DNA of 44,085 nt from Saprospiraceae bacterium (GCA_028285545.1 JANQPA010000121.1:1-44085), one strand, 5' to 3'; positions 1 through 8,685 are shown, numbered from the stretch's first letter. Notes: generated by a model from the sequence alone, not told the origin. A program made the numbers and translations.

Positions 1-2622
1 TTGTTCCAGGTACGACAAGGCCCTATCGTAATCCCCTTTACCATCATATATTTGACTGATATTGTTCAGCGTGGTACCCTCACCCTTTCGGTCTTCTCGT
101 TTTTTATCATCTTCAAGGGATTTTTGAAGATATACTAAAGCTGGATCTAGCTGTCCAAATATTTGAAGGATGAGTCCCAAACGATTCCAAATATTCGAAT
201 TGGTTTTTTCCCGTGCAATTTCCTCTGTTCGAAGTCCATAGGCCAGGGATAATCTAAACTGTTGGATGTTAAAATAAAAGTTATTTATCCTATTTCCTAC
301 CTCATTAATTTCATCCACTGCTTCTGCCAAATAATATCTTTCAAATGCCTCTGTCAGCTCTACCAACCAATCTTCTTCCAAATCATTATCATAAGTATAT
401 TTATGATAATCCCCTGCCAGTTTTTCATCAAAAGGGTAATGTATTTCTGAGTTGCTCAGGAGATCCCTTATTAAGGGCATCACATAATACCTTTCCCTGC
501 CTGTTCCATCCGTTTGTTTTTCAACCAAGGTTAATTCTACAGCTTTTTTTAAGGAGGTGCTTCGATCCTCTGATTCCCGCTGCATTCCTATGGCCATGGG
601 TAGCACAGGTATGTTAAATTGAGCAAGAACAAAAAGGGTATCCTTGTCTTTTTCATCTAAATAACTCAGCAGTTCTTCAAAAATAAGGTTTTCGCTCATT
701 TGGCTAAGCACCCCCTCTTTAATCTGTTGCTCATTCAGTTTTTCTTCAAAATCAGATAGTTTTTCCAGGATTTTAAATATGTTTTCTCCTTTTTGGGCAT
801 ATAGTTCATCAAAAAATTCCAGGGCCCGATAGTTACCTCCAAAGGTTGTATGTAGTAATTTACAAACATCCTCAAAACTAGGGGGCTTATCCTCCCCTTG
901 TCTTTTAAGTTTGGCAGTTGGAATTTGTCCACTCAGGCTTCCTTTGGCCAGGGCATTAAAACCCAACTGATGACATTTCCGGAAAAAATCAGCAAAGGGA
1001 ACCGTATTCATATTGCAGATTTTCAAGTCGGGGAATTCAGCTATTGGATATCTTCCCGTGATGATGAGAGGGAAAGAGGTATGCTGATCCAATATTTGAA
1101 TCAATTGAAAAACATCTTCATGTTTTTCCTGATGCCAGATCCAGGCAGATTGGCTTTCGTCAAAAATTTGAAAGGATTCGATATTATCAAAAAGAAAAAT
1201 GGGTTCACCATACTCGGAGACTCTTCCTAATAAATGAATAAACTGATCGGTCTGTTTTTCAATCAAAGCCAGTTCAGAAACTATCTTAAAATCCTTTTTT
1301 TCCTTTGTCAAATAATCTCGCATTTGATTGAGGAGTGCCTGAGCAGAAGGAGCTTTTTCACTAAAAGTAAAGACCTTATGTTTAGGATTAGCAGCTAGTA
1401 GTCGGATGGCCAGGTGTTCGGCCATAGCTGTTTTTCCAACCCCGCCTTGGCCACGTAGCAAAATAGAATGGCCTTTTCTCAAGTGTCGTAAGGCAATGCG
1501 TTTTTCTTTCCGCCTACCTACAAAAACGTAGTTTTTTGGGCGCACTCTTAGTTCCACCAGAGCCTTTTCTCCTCTTATGATTTGGACATCATTTTCGAGA
1601 TTCAGGGCTTCGCTGGGAGCATTTTCATCAGCTAAATTGAGCACTTTGTTATTCAATAATAGCTGTGGGATCAGCCATTGGCCAGGAGAAAGGCCACTTT
1701 CAATCAAATTAGGCCAATTCAACTCAGCCCCCCTTATGGTTAATCGAGCTTTTTGGAATGCGGAAGAAAGGGGATAACGTGCTGAAAGTTGAGCATATAA
1801 TTTTGCGGCAAAAAAAGTAGCGAAGCTGTCTAAGATACTGGCCGACATGGCAATTACGGCTGGAATATCCCCTTGCATCAGGGTATCGGCAACACCTGAA
1901 AGATCACCAGCAGCTTGTCCCTGGGCCGTTTGACAAGCAGATAGAACCACTAATTCAGGTCGGTGCTCCATTTGGTCTACTTCTGCCAATACTTTATTAA
2001 ATTTTTCGGCTGTAGTCATCTGAGTTTTCCCAGTGATGGGATCTTCCAAGGCAAGATATCCCTGTTCATTTTTATATATCCCATGACCTGAAAAGTGGAG
2101 AATATGGTATTTAGTCTCCTCTAATTTATCTTTCAGGTTTTCTAAAGAGCCATCATCGGTAAAATGCACCTGCGCTTGGCCTTTGGACATCAATGGGGAG
2201 AAGGCACGAAGAAGATGTAATTCCTCCTCTTCATAGGCTAGGCGAGTGACTCCCTCAGGCGAAGCTACCATCACCAATACTTTCAAAGGATATCCTAGTT
2301 TGGGGTGGTAATCTTCCAGCTCTGGTTTATGTGTTTTGGCAATGGCCAATAAGTCTCTATCCTGAGTAGCCGCTTGCCAGGGCAGGTTTCGAATGGCCGT
2401 ATCTTTATGAGACAGTACGAGGAGTTGGGCTTTGGTTTTAGCCACCTCCAAAGTTTTTTCAAAATCTTCCTCTTGATCCAGGCTTTGTTTTAGTTGGGCT
2501 TTCAGAGCAGATAAGGTGGTGTTTTTGGGAAAGAAATGTCCTTCTATTTCCTGATAAAATTGAGCAGCAAGGTCAGATAGTTCGGATTTTTCTAGTTCGC
2601 TTATTTTAAGGTTGATGTGCAT
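1..2622 (-). CDS. CHAT-STAND NTPase-TPR protein (3' end cut by window edge)
   Basis: Caspase-like signalling or effector protein. The frame is open from the ATG at 2622 to base 1 (874 codons) and runs off the window, so its C-terminus is missing. The CHAT domain spans about residues 105-330. Its catalytic dyad is His180 (HFSGHG) and Cys230 (VVLSACQTAQG), the usual spacing of about 50. A STAND/NB-ARC-like NTPase follows: Walker A GQGGVGKT at 391-398 (Lys397), a Walker B-like FLFDNIE and an arginine motif LIITGRYP. TPR repeats begin near residue 815 (NIWNRLGLILQIFGQ, then TTLNNISQIYDGKG). In this class the TPRs usually sense, the NTPase oligomerises and CHAT cleaves a target; that role is inferred here. 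It lies 94 bp behind a small zinc-ribbon gene on the same strand, probably as one operon. No frameshift was seen. Confidence 0.93.
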   Translation of the reverse strand, partial: MHINLKISELEKSELSDLAAQFYQEIEGHFFPKNTTLSALKAQLKQSLDQEEDFEKTLEVAKTKAQLLVLSHKDTAIRNLPWQAATQDRDLLAIAKTHKPELEDYHPKLGYPLKVLVMVASPEGVTRLAYEEEELHLLRAFSPLMSKGQAQVHFTDDGSLENLKDKLEETKYHILHFSGHGIYKNEQGYLALEDPITGKTQMTTAEKFNKVLAEVDQMEHRPELVVLSACQTAQGQAAGDLSGVADTLMQGDIPAVIAMSASILDSFATFFAAKLYAQLSARYPLSSAFQKARLTIRGAELNWPNLIESGLSPGQWLIPQLLLNNKVLNLADENAPSEALNLENDVQIIRGEKALVELRVRPKNYVFVGRRKEKRIALRHLRKGHSILLRGQGGVGKTAMAEHLAIRLLAANPKHKVFTFSEKAPSAQALLNQMRDYLTKEKKDFKIVSELALIEKQTDQFIHLLGRVSEYGEPIFLFDNIESFQIFDESQSAWIWHQEKHEDVFQLIQILDQHTSFPLIITGRYPIAEFPDLKICNMNTVPFADFFRKCHQLGFNALAKGSLSGQIPTAKLKRQGEDKPPSFEDVCKLLHTTFGGNYRALEFFDELYAQKGENIFKILEKLSDFEEKLNEQQIKEGVLSQMSENLIFEELLSYLDEKDKDTLFVLAQFNIPVLPMAIGMQRESEDRSTSLKKAVELTLVEKQTDGTGRERYYVMPLIRDLLSNSEIHYPFDEKLAGDYHKYTYDNDLEEDWLVELTEAFERYYLAEAVDEINEVGNRINNFYFNIQQFRLSLAYGLRTEEIAREKTNSNIWNRLGLILQIFGQLDPALVYLQKSLEDDKKREDRKGEGTTLNNISQIYDGKGDYDRALSYLEQ

Positions 2623-2716
2623 TCTTACTTATTTTTTGATGGAGGTTTAGCCATTAATGCGGTTATGGATCGTCCTGAACAGTCACAGACCGCCCCAAAC
2701 GGAGGATTTAGTTACC

Positions 2717-2935
2717 TTATTCGTCTTTGAGCCCACGGAGAACGGTACTGGTTTGGCCTATTAAGTAGTTTTTAGGTATGGGCACTTTATTATTGGCCCC
2801 ACAAGTCAGGCATCTTTTGATGACGTATTCTACATCGTTTTTTTCTTCCCCCTTTTTAAGATACTTGGGGTAAATGCTTTGTTTACCACAATTAAAACAT
2901 TTGAATTTGAGCGGATGGTATTCGGCTTGTGACAT
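2717..2935 (-). CDS. small zinc-ribbon protein
   Basis: A 72-residue protein with two CxxC knuckles, Cys13/Cys16 (CFNC) and Cys42/Cys45 (CLTC), separated by a charged Lys/Glu linker. This is the layout of a four-cysteine zinc ribbon. It has no signal peptide and no other domain. It starts with ATG, lies directly upstream of the CHAT-STAND-TPR gene on the same strand, and is preceded by a 9-bp dyad. The position suggests co-expression with the CHAT protein as a regulator, adaptor or substrate, but that is inference. It could equally be an unrelated nucleic-acid-binding ribbon. Confidence 0.8.
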   Translation of the reverse strand: MSQAEYHPLKFKCFNCGKQSIYPKYLKKGEEKNDVEYVIKRCLTCGANNKVPIPKNYLIGQTSTVLRGLKDE

Positions 2936-2953
2936 GAGGTAGTTTTTTATGAT

Positions 2954-2979
2954 AAGTTAAAATATCTATTTTTTAACTT
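2954..2979 (-). promoter_or_regulatory. 9-bp dyad upstream of zinc-ribbon/CHAT operon
   Basis: AAGTTAAAA (2954-2962) and TTTTAACTT (2971-2979) form a perfect inverted repeat with an 8-nt spacer. It begins 19 bp upstream of the zinc-ribbon start codon. Position and symmetry fit an operator. A leader hairpin is possible but would be AT-only and weak. No consensus promoter was recognised here. Confidence 0.4.
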
Positions 2980-3003
2980 AATTACAAGTAGGTGGGAGGA
3001 TTA

Positions 3004-3057
3004 AAAGTTACAGGCTTATTCATTTGCCTGACGACAAATGAATAAGCCTGTAACTTT
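3004..3057 (-). terminator. 23-bp perfect hairpin 3' of hydrolase gene
   Basis: The arms at 3004-3026 and 3035-3057 are perfectly complementary over 23 bp around an 8-nt loop. It begins 22 bp after the stop of the hydrolase gene on the minus strand. This suggests a strong transcription end or 3' mRNA stabiliser isolating the hydrolase from the zinc-ribbon/CHAT operon. The stem is much longer than a typical intrinsic terminator. Confidence 0.6.
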
Positions 3058-3079
3058 CTATTTTTGATAACGCAAACCA

Positions 3080-4486
3080 TCAATAATCTAATACCACCTC
3101 CAGCCAATGTAAAATCAATTTTAAAGCCCTAGGCGAAAAGGAAGTTTCATTCTTATTGTATTCCAAAGGAGAGCCGCTGGTGGCATCCTGAAATACATGA
3201 TTGATGCTTTTCAGTTTGATGATGGCGTATTGCTCATTTCCGCCTTTTCTTAAATTTTGGGCAATGGCTTCCAGGTTTTTATCAGGGAGTACAAAGGGAT
3301 CTATATCCCCATGCAGGGCCAAAAATGGACATTTTAATTGCTGTAAAACTGGTGCTGGGTCATAGTCTATTTGATAGCGATACCAGGGAGAAGTGAATAA
3401 TCGAATCTGCTCTTCAGGAGATTGGGGGAGTAAAAATAAATTGCTTTTAGGGGTACCTTCATTCTTCTGGACTAAGCTTCTGATTTTTCCAGCGGCTTTT
3501 AGGCTGTCTTTTTCTTGTCTGAGAATGGAAAATAATTGTCGGGTTCTTTTTTGAGTATTGACGATCTGATCTTCCATCATTCCTGCCAGAGGCCCCAGAC
3601 CTGCGGCTTGATCAAGGATTACTTCTCCTCCGGTAATACCAATGCCCCCGAGGGTGACTATAAAGGCTACATTTTCTAGTTGTGAAGCTGCCAATGGTCC
3701 TACCAATGTTCCTTCACTATTTCCAATAAAGCCAATCTTGGACTGGTCAACTTCTTTCCTTGTTTTTAGATAATTAAATCCTGCCTTAGCATCCTCAGCA
3801 AAATCGGCAATATTAGATTGGAATAAATCACCGGAAGATCCGCCCACTCCACGGTCATCAGCCCGCAAAACGGCAATACCATTCCTTGAAAGGTGATCAG
3901 CTAACACCTGATAGGGTTTGTGAGGAGGACTTCCATGCATTTGGTTTCGGTCATTGGGGCCTGCTACGGTTAGTAGGATAGCTGCGGGAAAGGGGCCTTG
4001 TCCTTTAGGTATGGTTAAGGTAGCGGCAAGTTTGGTCTGATCAAGAGCATTATGATAAACCACTTCCTCTTCTGAATATGGAAAAGGTGGTTTGGGAGTC
4101 TGGCTTCTTTCTTTTATGGCTAATTGAGGTTTTTCTTCCATTCGCTGAAATACCAGCGGCATTTTGTAGGGGCCTTGGATCCAATTTCCTTTTAATGCTC
4201 CATTATCGAATGCGCCTTCCCATTTTCCGCCTGCCATGGGTACTAAAAACTGGAGGGAATCACCTGTTACCCATATTTCACTCATGGGTAAGTCTTTCAA
4301 TTGTTGCTTTTGGCTACTTAACATTCCTTGGTATTGGCCTTCTTTTTTATGAAATGAAACAATGATATCTATTTCTCGTCCTGAAAAATTAAGCACTCCC
4401 TGCCAGTGGCCAATCAGTTTAAAATCCTGGCCGGTTAATAATTGGATATTGCTTAAGAGCAGCACTAGTATTAGTAGTCTTTTCAT
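3080..4486 (-). CDS. secreted alpha/beta hydrolase with N-terminal beta domain
   Basis: Predicted exported serine hydrolase of the COG1073-like alpha/beta family. I chose the ATG at 4486 because it opens directly on a signal peptide (MKRLLILVLLL, ending LLTGQ). An in-frame start 29 codons earlier would bury that peptide behind a polar stretch. After the signal comes a domain of about 100 residues rich in beta strands (HWQGVLNFSGREIDI), then the hydrolase. The triad is Ser257 in GNSEG, Asp396 in HGDIDPFV and His430 in INHVF. The oxyanion region LLTVAGPNDRN precedes it. The substrate is probably an ester or peptide but cannot be told from sequence. It is a single gene, ended by the long hairpin at 3004-3057. 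Confidence 0.88.
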   Translation of the reverse strand: MKRLLILVLLLSNIQLLTGQDFKLIGHWQGVLNFSGREIDIIVSFHKKEGQYQGMLSSQKQQLKDLPMSEIWVTGDSLQFLVPMAGGKWEGAFDNGALKGNWIQGPYKMPLVFQRMEEKPQLAIKERSQTPKPPFPYSEEEVVYHNALDQTKLAATLTIPKGQGPFPAAILLTVAGPNDRNQMHGSPPHKPYQVLADHLSRNGIAVLRADDRGVGGSSGDLFQSNIADFAEDAKAGFNYLKTRKEVDQSKIGFIGNSEGTLVGPLAASQLENVAFIVTLGGIGITGGEVILDQAAGLGPLAGMMEDQIVNTQKRTRQLFSILRQEKDSLKAAGKIRSLVQKNEGTPKSNLFLLPQSPEEQIRLFTSPWYRYQIDYDPAPVLQQLKCPFLALHGDIDPFVLPDKNLEAIAQNLRKGGNEQYAIIKLKSINHVFQDATSGSPLEYNKNETSFSPRALKLILHWLEVVLDY

Positions 4487-4615
4487 TTTTTGAGTTTTTG
4501 GGCAAAGGAAGGGGGCTTTGTGTTTGGGAGCGTCGGAAAACGCGTTCTCAAACTTAATAATAGAAGAAATCAACTCATTCTAGAGTGGCGCATTGAATAG
4601 AAATAATTTCGATTC

Positions 4616-4720
4616 TTTTTTTTGACACTTCATGCCTCCGGCAGACGGGGGCTTACGCACGCAGACTGTTACTCCTACCTACACTTTTGTTTCGGCAGGC
4701 AGGGACTTTCACTGTTTTAG
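4616..4720 (+). repeat. dispersed intergenic repeat, copy A (longest)
   Basis: It opens with a T-run and GACACTTCATGCC, continues through CGGCAGACGGGGGC and CGCACGCAGACTGTTACT, and ends GACTTTCACTGTTTTAG. Parts recur at 13770-13803, 14622-14670 and 30013-30066, all in the same orientation and all intergenic. It carries no coding frame. The rest of the 321-bp gap (4487-4807) holds nothing else I recognise. Confidence 0.65.
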
Positions 4721-4807
4721 TGGATGCTGAATAATACTTTTCCTAATATTTATAAGCAATTGATTATCGCATAGGCAGTCAGAGTAGTCAAAAGAAACAT
4801 AGTCATT

Positions 4808-5923
4808 CTACTTTTTACTCATGTCTTTTTTATATTCAGAGGGGGTTTGTCCCGTCATTTTTTTAAAAGCTTCGATGTAGGTTGATTTGGAATTAAAGCC
4901 ACATTGCATGGCAATTCCTAAGAGGCTAAGATTGGAATTGGAAGGATTGAGGATTTGTTGTTTCAGTTCTTCGACGCGATATTTATTCAGGAAGTCGCGG
5001 AAGTTTTTGGCCAATTGGGTATTTACTATTTGGGATAGATGCTGGATCGGAATATCTAATTGGGTAGCTAGAGATTTGAGGGATAAATCCGGATCCAGAT
5101 AAGGTTTTTCCTTTTCCATGTGCAGGAGAATTCGGTTGACCAATAACTCTGTCTGTTTTTTTTCCAGGGAAGAATGTTGATATTTTACTTTTCTTAATCC
5201 AAAAAACAAAGGGGATTGGTTAAAAGCAATCATGGCTCCATAATAAATGTAAGTAATAGCTAACAAGCCTCCAATGTACCCGGTAACAGGCTGCTGATTA
5301 ACATTTATCAGTATTAAAAACGCTTGTAGTAGGCCAAATAAGCCAATGATTAAAATGCCACGCCAGATTTTTTTCAGCCAAATATGCATCTGGGGTAAAA
5401 AATCATTTTTGACTTGAAGCATTCTGTGACTAATCCACAAATAAGTTCCTAACTGTATGTATAGAAAAAGAGGGAAAAATAAAGCTCCAGGCTGCGCTTG
5501 TACCGCAGGGCCATCGCCTAATAATGCCAGGAGGTCTTCAAGAAATAAAAGCTTATAATTTATGGGCTTAAAATGATAAATAATCAACAAATAAGATAGG
5601 TGAAGAACAGCCGGTAGAAAATGAATAAACTCAATGGATTTCCTGATCGGAATTTCTTTTTTGGAATTTTTAATAATATAAAAATAAAGGAGTGGCCCAA
5701 AAGCCAGGTTGAAAGGCATTCCCAAGAAAGCTAAGTGAGGATAGACCAATATTTTCTTGGAAAAAATCATGGCCATATCAAATAACTGCAAGGCAAAAGC
5801 CAGAAAGATTAGCCCCAGGTAGATATTGGATTTCCACCTGTTTTTACTAAAGGTCAAGAGCAAAAACAAAAAGACTCCTTGTCCCGCTGAAATTAATAAT
5901 ATTAGAAATACTATGTCATTCAT
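4808..5923 (-). CDS. membrane-anchored AraC-family transcriptional regulator
   Basis: A 371-residue regulator with an N-terminal membrane region of about seven hydrophobic helices (residues 1-225) and a C-terminal AraC/XylS double helix-turn-helix (about 270-371). The HTH region has SLKSLATQLDIPIQHLSQIVN and the signature CGFNSKSTYIEAFKKMTGQTPSEYK. I chose ATG 5923 over the TTG five codons upstream because the hydrophobic segment begins right after it. Members of this type in Bacteroidota are thought to sense a signal at or in the membrane; the ligand is unknown. It starts 32 bp after the stop of the membrane-protein gene at 5956, so the two may be cotranscribed. Confidence 0.88.
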   Translation of the reverse strand: MNDIVFLILLISAGQGVFLFLLLTFSKNRWKSNIYLGLIFLAFALQLFDMAMIFSKKILVYPHLAFLGMPFNLAFGPLLYFYIIKNSKKEIPIRKSIEFIHFLPAVLHLSYLLIIYHFKPINYKLLFLEDLLALLGDGPAVQAQPGALFFPLFLYIQLGTYLWISHRMLQVKNDFLPQMHIWLKKIWRGILIIGLFGLLQAFLILINVNQQPVTGYIGGLLAITYIYYGAMIAFNQSPLFFGLRKVKYQHSSLEKKQTELLVNRILLHMEKEKPYLDPDLSLKSLATQLDIPIQHLSQIVNTQLAKNFRDFLNKYRVEELKQQILNPSNSNLSLLGIAMQCGFNSKSTYIEAFKKMTGQTPSEYKKDMSKK

Positions 5924-5955
5924 GAAGGGAATATACAAAATAGACTGTGGTGATT

Positions 5956-6846
5956 TTATTGTATGCTTGTTGGATTAGTAGATATGATATTATCTTTTTT
6001 CAATTTGTTAATTAGGTATCTTTCTATAATCCTTTTGTAACGTTTTCTTTGTGACCTCAGTGTTTTCCAATCTTGTAATTCCCAATCTTTTGAAACACTT
6101 AAATTTATGAGTCTAAAAGAACTTTGTAGGTTATATTCGGATAAATAAAAATTAATATTTCTGATCGTGTCTGGATATTCACTTGCATAGCTATTTAGGA
6201 CAAACTCTTCTATTTGGAAATAGGGCATTCCAATTCTATAATTTTCATCCTGATAAATTGAATCAATTCTTATTTTATATCCTTGTTTTTTTAATCTTTC
6301 CAGGATTTCGTCTTTTGGTAATTTGATGTCATAACTTGCTTCGATTAAAATATCACCTTCGGGATAATTGGGTCTAGGTCTTGAAGTAGATGAAAATACA
6401 AAAAGCGATATCCCTATGACAAGCACTTTAAATGCTGGTCTTACATCTTTTTTCAAATGATTTAATAAAAAATCATGCTTAGACGAATTAATAAGGTAAT
6501 GGACTAATGGCAGGCAAAACAATGCAATGTAATCTGAATAATCAACTACTCTTGCAACTTTAAAAAAAGAGTACGCATTAAAAATATCGATTAAATAATC
6601 AGCCAATGGAGTTTTCCATAATATGAACCCAAGTGCAACTATCCAAACTATATATTTTTTTGTTTTTGGGAAAATCAAGCTAATAAAGACGGGAAAAATG
6701 GCCAATCCAATAAAATCAGATAGTTTGCCTGTTAACCAATTATGATACTGGTATTTCCAATACCAATCATTGAGGAATAACAAAGTCAAGCCTAATATAT
6801 AACATAGCAGAATTAATTTGCTCGTACTTGGGGTCTTCGTAGCCAT
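5956..6846 (-). CDS. unknown membrane protein with C-terminal soluble domain
   Basis: I do not recognise a characterised family. Residues 1-160 hold about five hydrophobic segments. The first loop carries the motif WLTGKLSDFIGLAIFP, which I associate with uncharacterised bacterial membrane proteins. Residues 165-296 form a mixed alpha/beta, probably extracytoplasmic domain ending in a very basic tail (RSQRKRYKRIIERYL). It starts with ATG. It lies just upstream of the AraC regulator gene on the same strand, so it could be its sensor partner, but the spacing is the only evidence. Confidence 0.75.
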   Translation of the reverse strand: MATKTPSTSKLILLCYILGLTLLFLNDWYWKYQYHNWLTGKLSDFIGLAIFPVFISLIFPKTKKYIVWIVALGFILWKTPLADYLIDIFNAYSFFKVARVVDYSDYIALFCLPLVHYLINSSKHDFLLNHLKKDVRPAFKVLVIGISLFVFSSTSRPRPNYPEGDILIEASYDIKLPKDEILERLKKQGYKIRIDSIYQDENYRIGMPYFQIEEFVLNSYASEYPDTIRNINFYLSEYNLQSSFRLINLSVSKDWELQDWKTLRSQRKRYKRIIERYLINKLKKDNIISTNPTSIQ

Positions 6847-6960
6847 TTTGGATATAAAATTTAGTAGTCAATAATTAGTGCCTTTTTAGATTTTCATTTG
6901 AGCTGATTAGAGTTTGACAATTCATACATTCCAAAATAAATATTTCTAGGGTATCTTAAA

Positions 6961-7899
6961 TCATTTCTTACTCATCCAAATCGGTTTTGTCACATGCTGA
7001 TGCTCTTGCCCAATAATATCCCTATACAAATCCGGCCGCCTTGCATTTTTATACCGATAACCTCCTGCTAGTTTCAGTTTATCCTTTGTAATATTGGCAA
7101 TTGTAATTTCATCTTCAAATGACTTAATTTCAGACAGCACCTCTCCATAAGGATCTAAAATCATGGAGTTTCCATTTTTTAAATGTTCACCGTCATAGCC
7201 AATTGGGTTGGTAAAGGCATAGTACACGCCATTATCGTAAGCTCGGGCAGGTAGCCAGCGCATCAACCACCGTCTACCTTTAGGCCCATCAAATTCTAAT
7301 CGCAAGGAAACGGGATCTTGATGCCTATTTTTCCAATATTTATCATCAACATAATCTCGTCCAGGCATAGCTGAAGGCGTACAGCCAGTCACATGTGGGG
7401 CAAAAATGAGCTCGGCTCCCAATAAAGAAGTAGCTCGCACATTTTCAATCACATTATTATCATAACAAATCAAGATGCCACACTTCCAACCCAAAAGATC
7501 AAAAACCACATATTCATCACCCGCAGACATATGGGGATTAATGAAAGGATGTAATTTTCGATATTTGGCCAATAATCTATCCTCATCTACGCAGATATAG
7601 GTATTGTATATTTTGCCCTCTTCTTTTTCAACTAAGCCTACAAGGATTGGAAGCTGATATCTGGAAGAAATTTCCATTAACTGCTGGGTACTTTGGCCAC
7701 CAGGCACCTCTTCTGCCAAGTCAGTTATTTCACTTAAGCTCAAATCTTTTGTAAAAGTATAGGCCGTGATCGACATCTCATGGAAACTTATCAATTCAGC
7801 TCCCCTATCTTTGGCTTCCTTAGTCAGTTTTTCTATTACTGACAAATTGTACCTTTTATCTCCATCTTTTGGCTGAAATTGGGCAACAGCAATTTTCAT
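6961..7899 (-). CDS. nitrilase-superfamily carbon-nitrogen hydrolase
   Basis: A 312-residue cytoplasmic amidohydrolase of the nitrilase superfamily. The Glu-Lys-Cys triad is visible: Glu41 in SFHEMSITAY, Lys115 in KYRKLHPF and Cys145 in GILICYDNN. Full length matches the family (about 280-320). Members hydrolyse amides, nitriles or carbamoyl amines. The exact substrate cannot be assigned; acyl amide or N-carbamoyl substrates are most plausible. The start is ATG 7899, 39 bp after the stop of the small gene at 7939, so it is probably the last gene of a three-gene operon. Confidence 0.9.
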   Translation of the reverse strand: MKIAVAQFQPKDGDKRYNLSVIEKLTKEAKDRGAELISFHEMSITAYTFTKDLSLSEITDLAEEVPGGQSTQQLMEISSRYQLPILVGLVEKEEGKIYNTYICVDEDRLLAKYRKLHPFINPHMSAGDEYVVFDLLGWKCGILICYDNNVIENVRATSLLGAELIFAPHVTGCTPSAMPGRDYVDDKYWKNRHQDPVSLRLEFDGPKGRRWLMRWLPARAYDNGVYYAFTNPIGYDGEHLKNGNSMILDPYGEVLSEIKSFEDEITIANITKDKLKLAGGYRYKNARRPDLYRDIIGQEHQHVTKPIWMSKK

Positions 7900-7938
7900 A
7901 CTATCATTTTTAAAATGGATTGGTAAGTGTAGGAAAAA

Positions 7939-8274
7939 TTAAATTTGCTCAAAGATATTGGTTCCAAATTCTCCAGGCCTAGATTTCCATTCAAAATGTT
8001 CAATGAGTCTGATTTTTCCGCTCTGATTTATAGACAATTCACAGGTGGATTCCCCATTATCAAGGACATCATCTACTTGCAGCTGGCAATAGTTAAAATT
8101 TAGGGTATTGTCCTTAATAATACCGACCAGGAAGCCTTTTTTAATTTTCCCACCGGAATATTCTGCGTTTACAGCATCTCCCTCTTGACTGAATTCAAAG
8201 ATGGTATTTTCATTAACTACTCCATTGTCAGCAGTTTGGATGACATTCATTTTGATTCCATTCAAATTGATCAT
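7939..8274 (-). CDS. small conserved protein (family mislabelled N-acetylglutamate synthase)
   Basis: A 111-residue cytoplasmic protein, probably all beta. The core YSGGKIKKGFLVG and the C-terminal GKIRLIEHFEWKS match a small family I know from databases under the label N-acetylglutamate synthase. It has no acetyltransferase (GNAT) motif and is far too short, so that label should not be trusted. It starts with ATG 6 bp after the previous stop, indicating an operon with the 79-residue gene and probably the nitrilase. Function unknown. Confidence 0.75.
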   Translation of the reverse strand: MINLNGIKMNVIQTADNGVVNENTIFEFSQEGDAVNAEYSGGKIKKGFLVGIIKDNTLNFNYCQLQVDDVLDNGESTCELSINQSGKIRLIEHFEWKSRPGEFGTNIFEQI

Positions 8275-8280
8275 TTAAAT

Positions 8281-8520
8281 CTATTTACTTAAGCTTAAAT
8301 AACTTTTCACTTCTGATGAATTGGTTAAATATACCTCTTCCTTTATAACCTCTAAATTTCCAAAATCATTTTTTAATCGGTGTCCCTGCTCGTGCACAAA
8401 TTCTGTTATATCCTGAATCGAAATGATCCATTCTTTGCAAAACTGCCTCAAAATTTCCCCTTTTAGCCCTAGCTGAATGGCTCTGCGTTGCAATTTATCT
8501 CCATGTGGATTATGATCCAT
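8281..8520 (-). CDS. small protein of unknown function
   Basis: A 79-residue soluble protein with charged helices (LQRRAIQLGLKGEILRQF, ITEFVHEQGHRLKNDF) and no recognised domain. The ATG at 8520 is abutted by a tandem array of the 8-mer CTAAGGAA (minus strand), which itself supplies the AAGGA Shine-Dalgarno-like sequence. It ends 6 bp before the next gene. It is the likely first gene of the 8520-6961 operon. Confidence 0.6.
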   Translation of the reverse strand: MDHNPHGDKLQRRAIQLGLKGEILRQFCKEWIISIQDITEFVHEQGHRLKNDFGNLEVIKEEVYLTNSSEVKSYLSLSK

Positions 8521-8556
8521 TTCCTTAGTTCCTTAGTTCCTTAGTTCCTTAGTTCC
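8521..8556 (-). repeat. 4.5-copy 8-bp tandem repeat forming the ribosome-binding region
   Basis: Four perfect copies of TTCCTTAG plus TTCC (plus strand), read on the minus strand as CTAAGGAA repeats that run straight into the ATG at 8520. The last AAGGA ends 1 nt before the start codon and the previous one 9 nt before it. Changes in copy number would alter the leader length. Confidence 0.85.
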
Positions 8557-8685
8557 AAAATGCTATTAAATTGATTCTTAGTGTTTTCTTAGAGATTCGG
8601 TCCGAATGTTTATACACTCGTCACAAAACCATCATCATTCCATGTAGGAATATTTTAGCTTCTTGTCTAATTTGCTTTTGACAAT

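Noticed and set aside
262-1777. Plus-strand reading frames at 262-450, 345-617, 898-1230 and 1577-1777
   Set aside because: They lie opposite the continuous minus-strand CHAT-STAND-TPR frame, which has clear catalytic motifs throughout.
4487-4573. Longer N-terminus for the alpha/beta hydrolase
   Set aside because: The extra 29 residues are polar and precede a full signal peptide at ATG 4486.
7939-8274. N-acetylglutamate synthase
   Set aside because: No acetyl-CoA-binding motif and only 111 residues; the label is a family misannotation.
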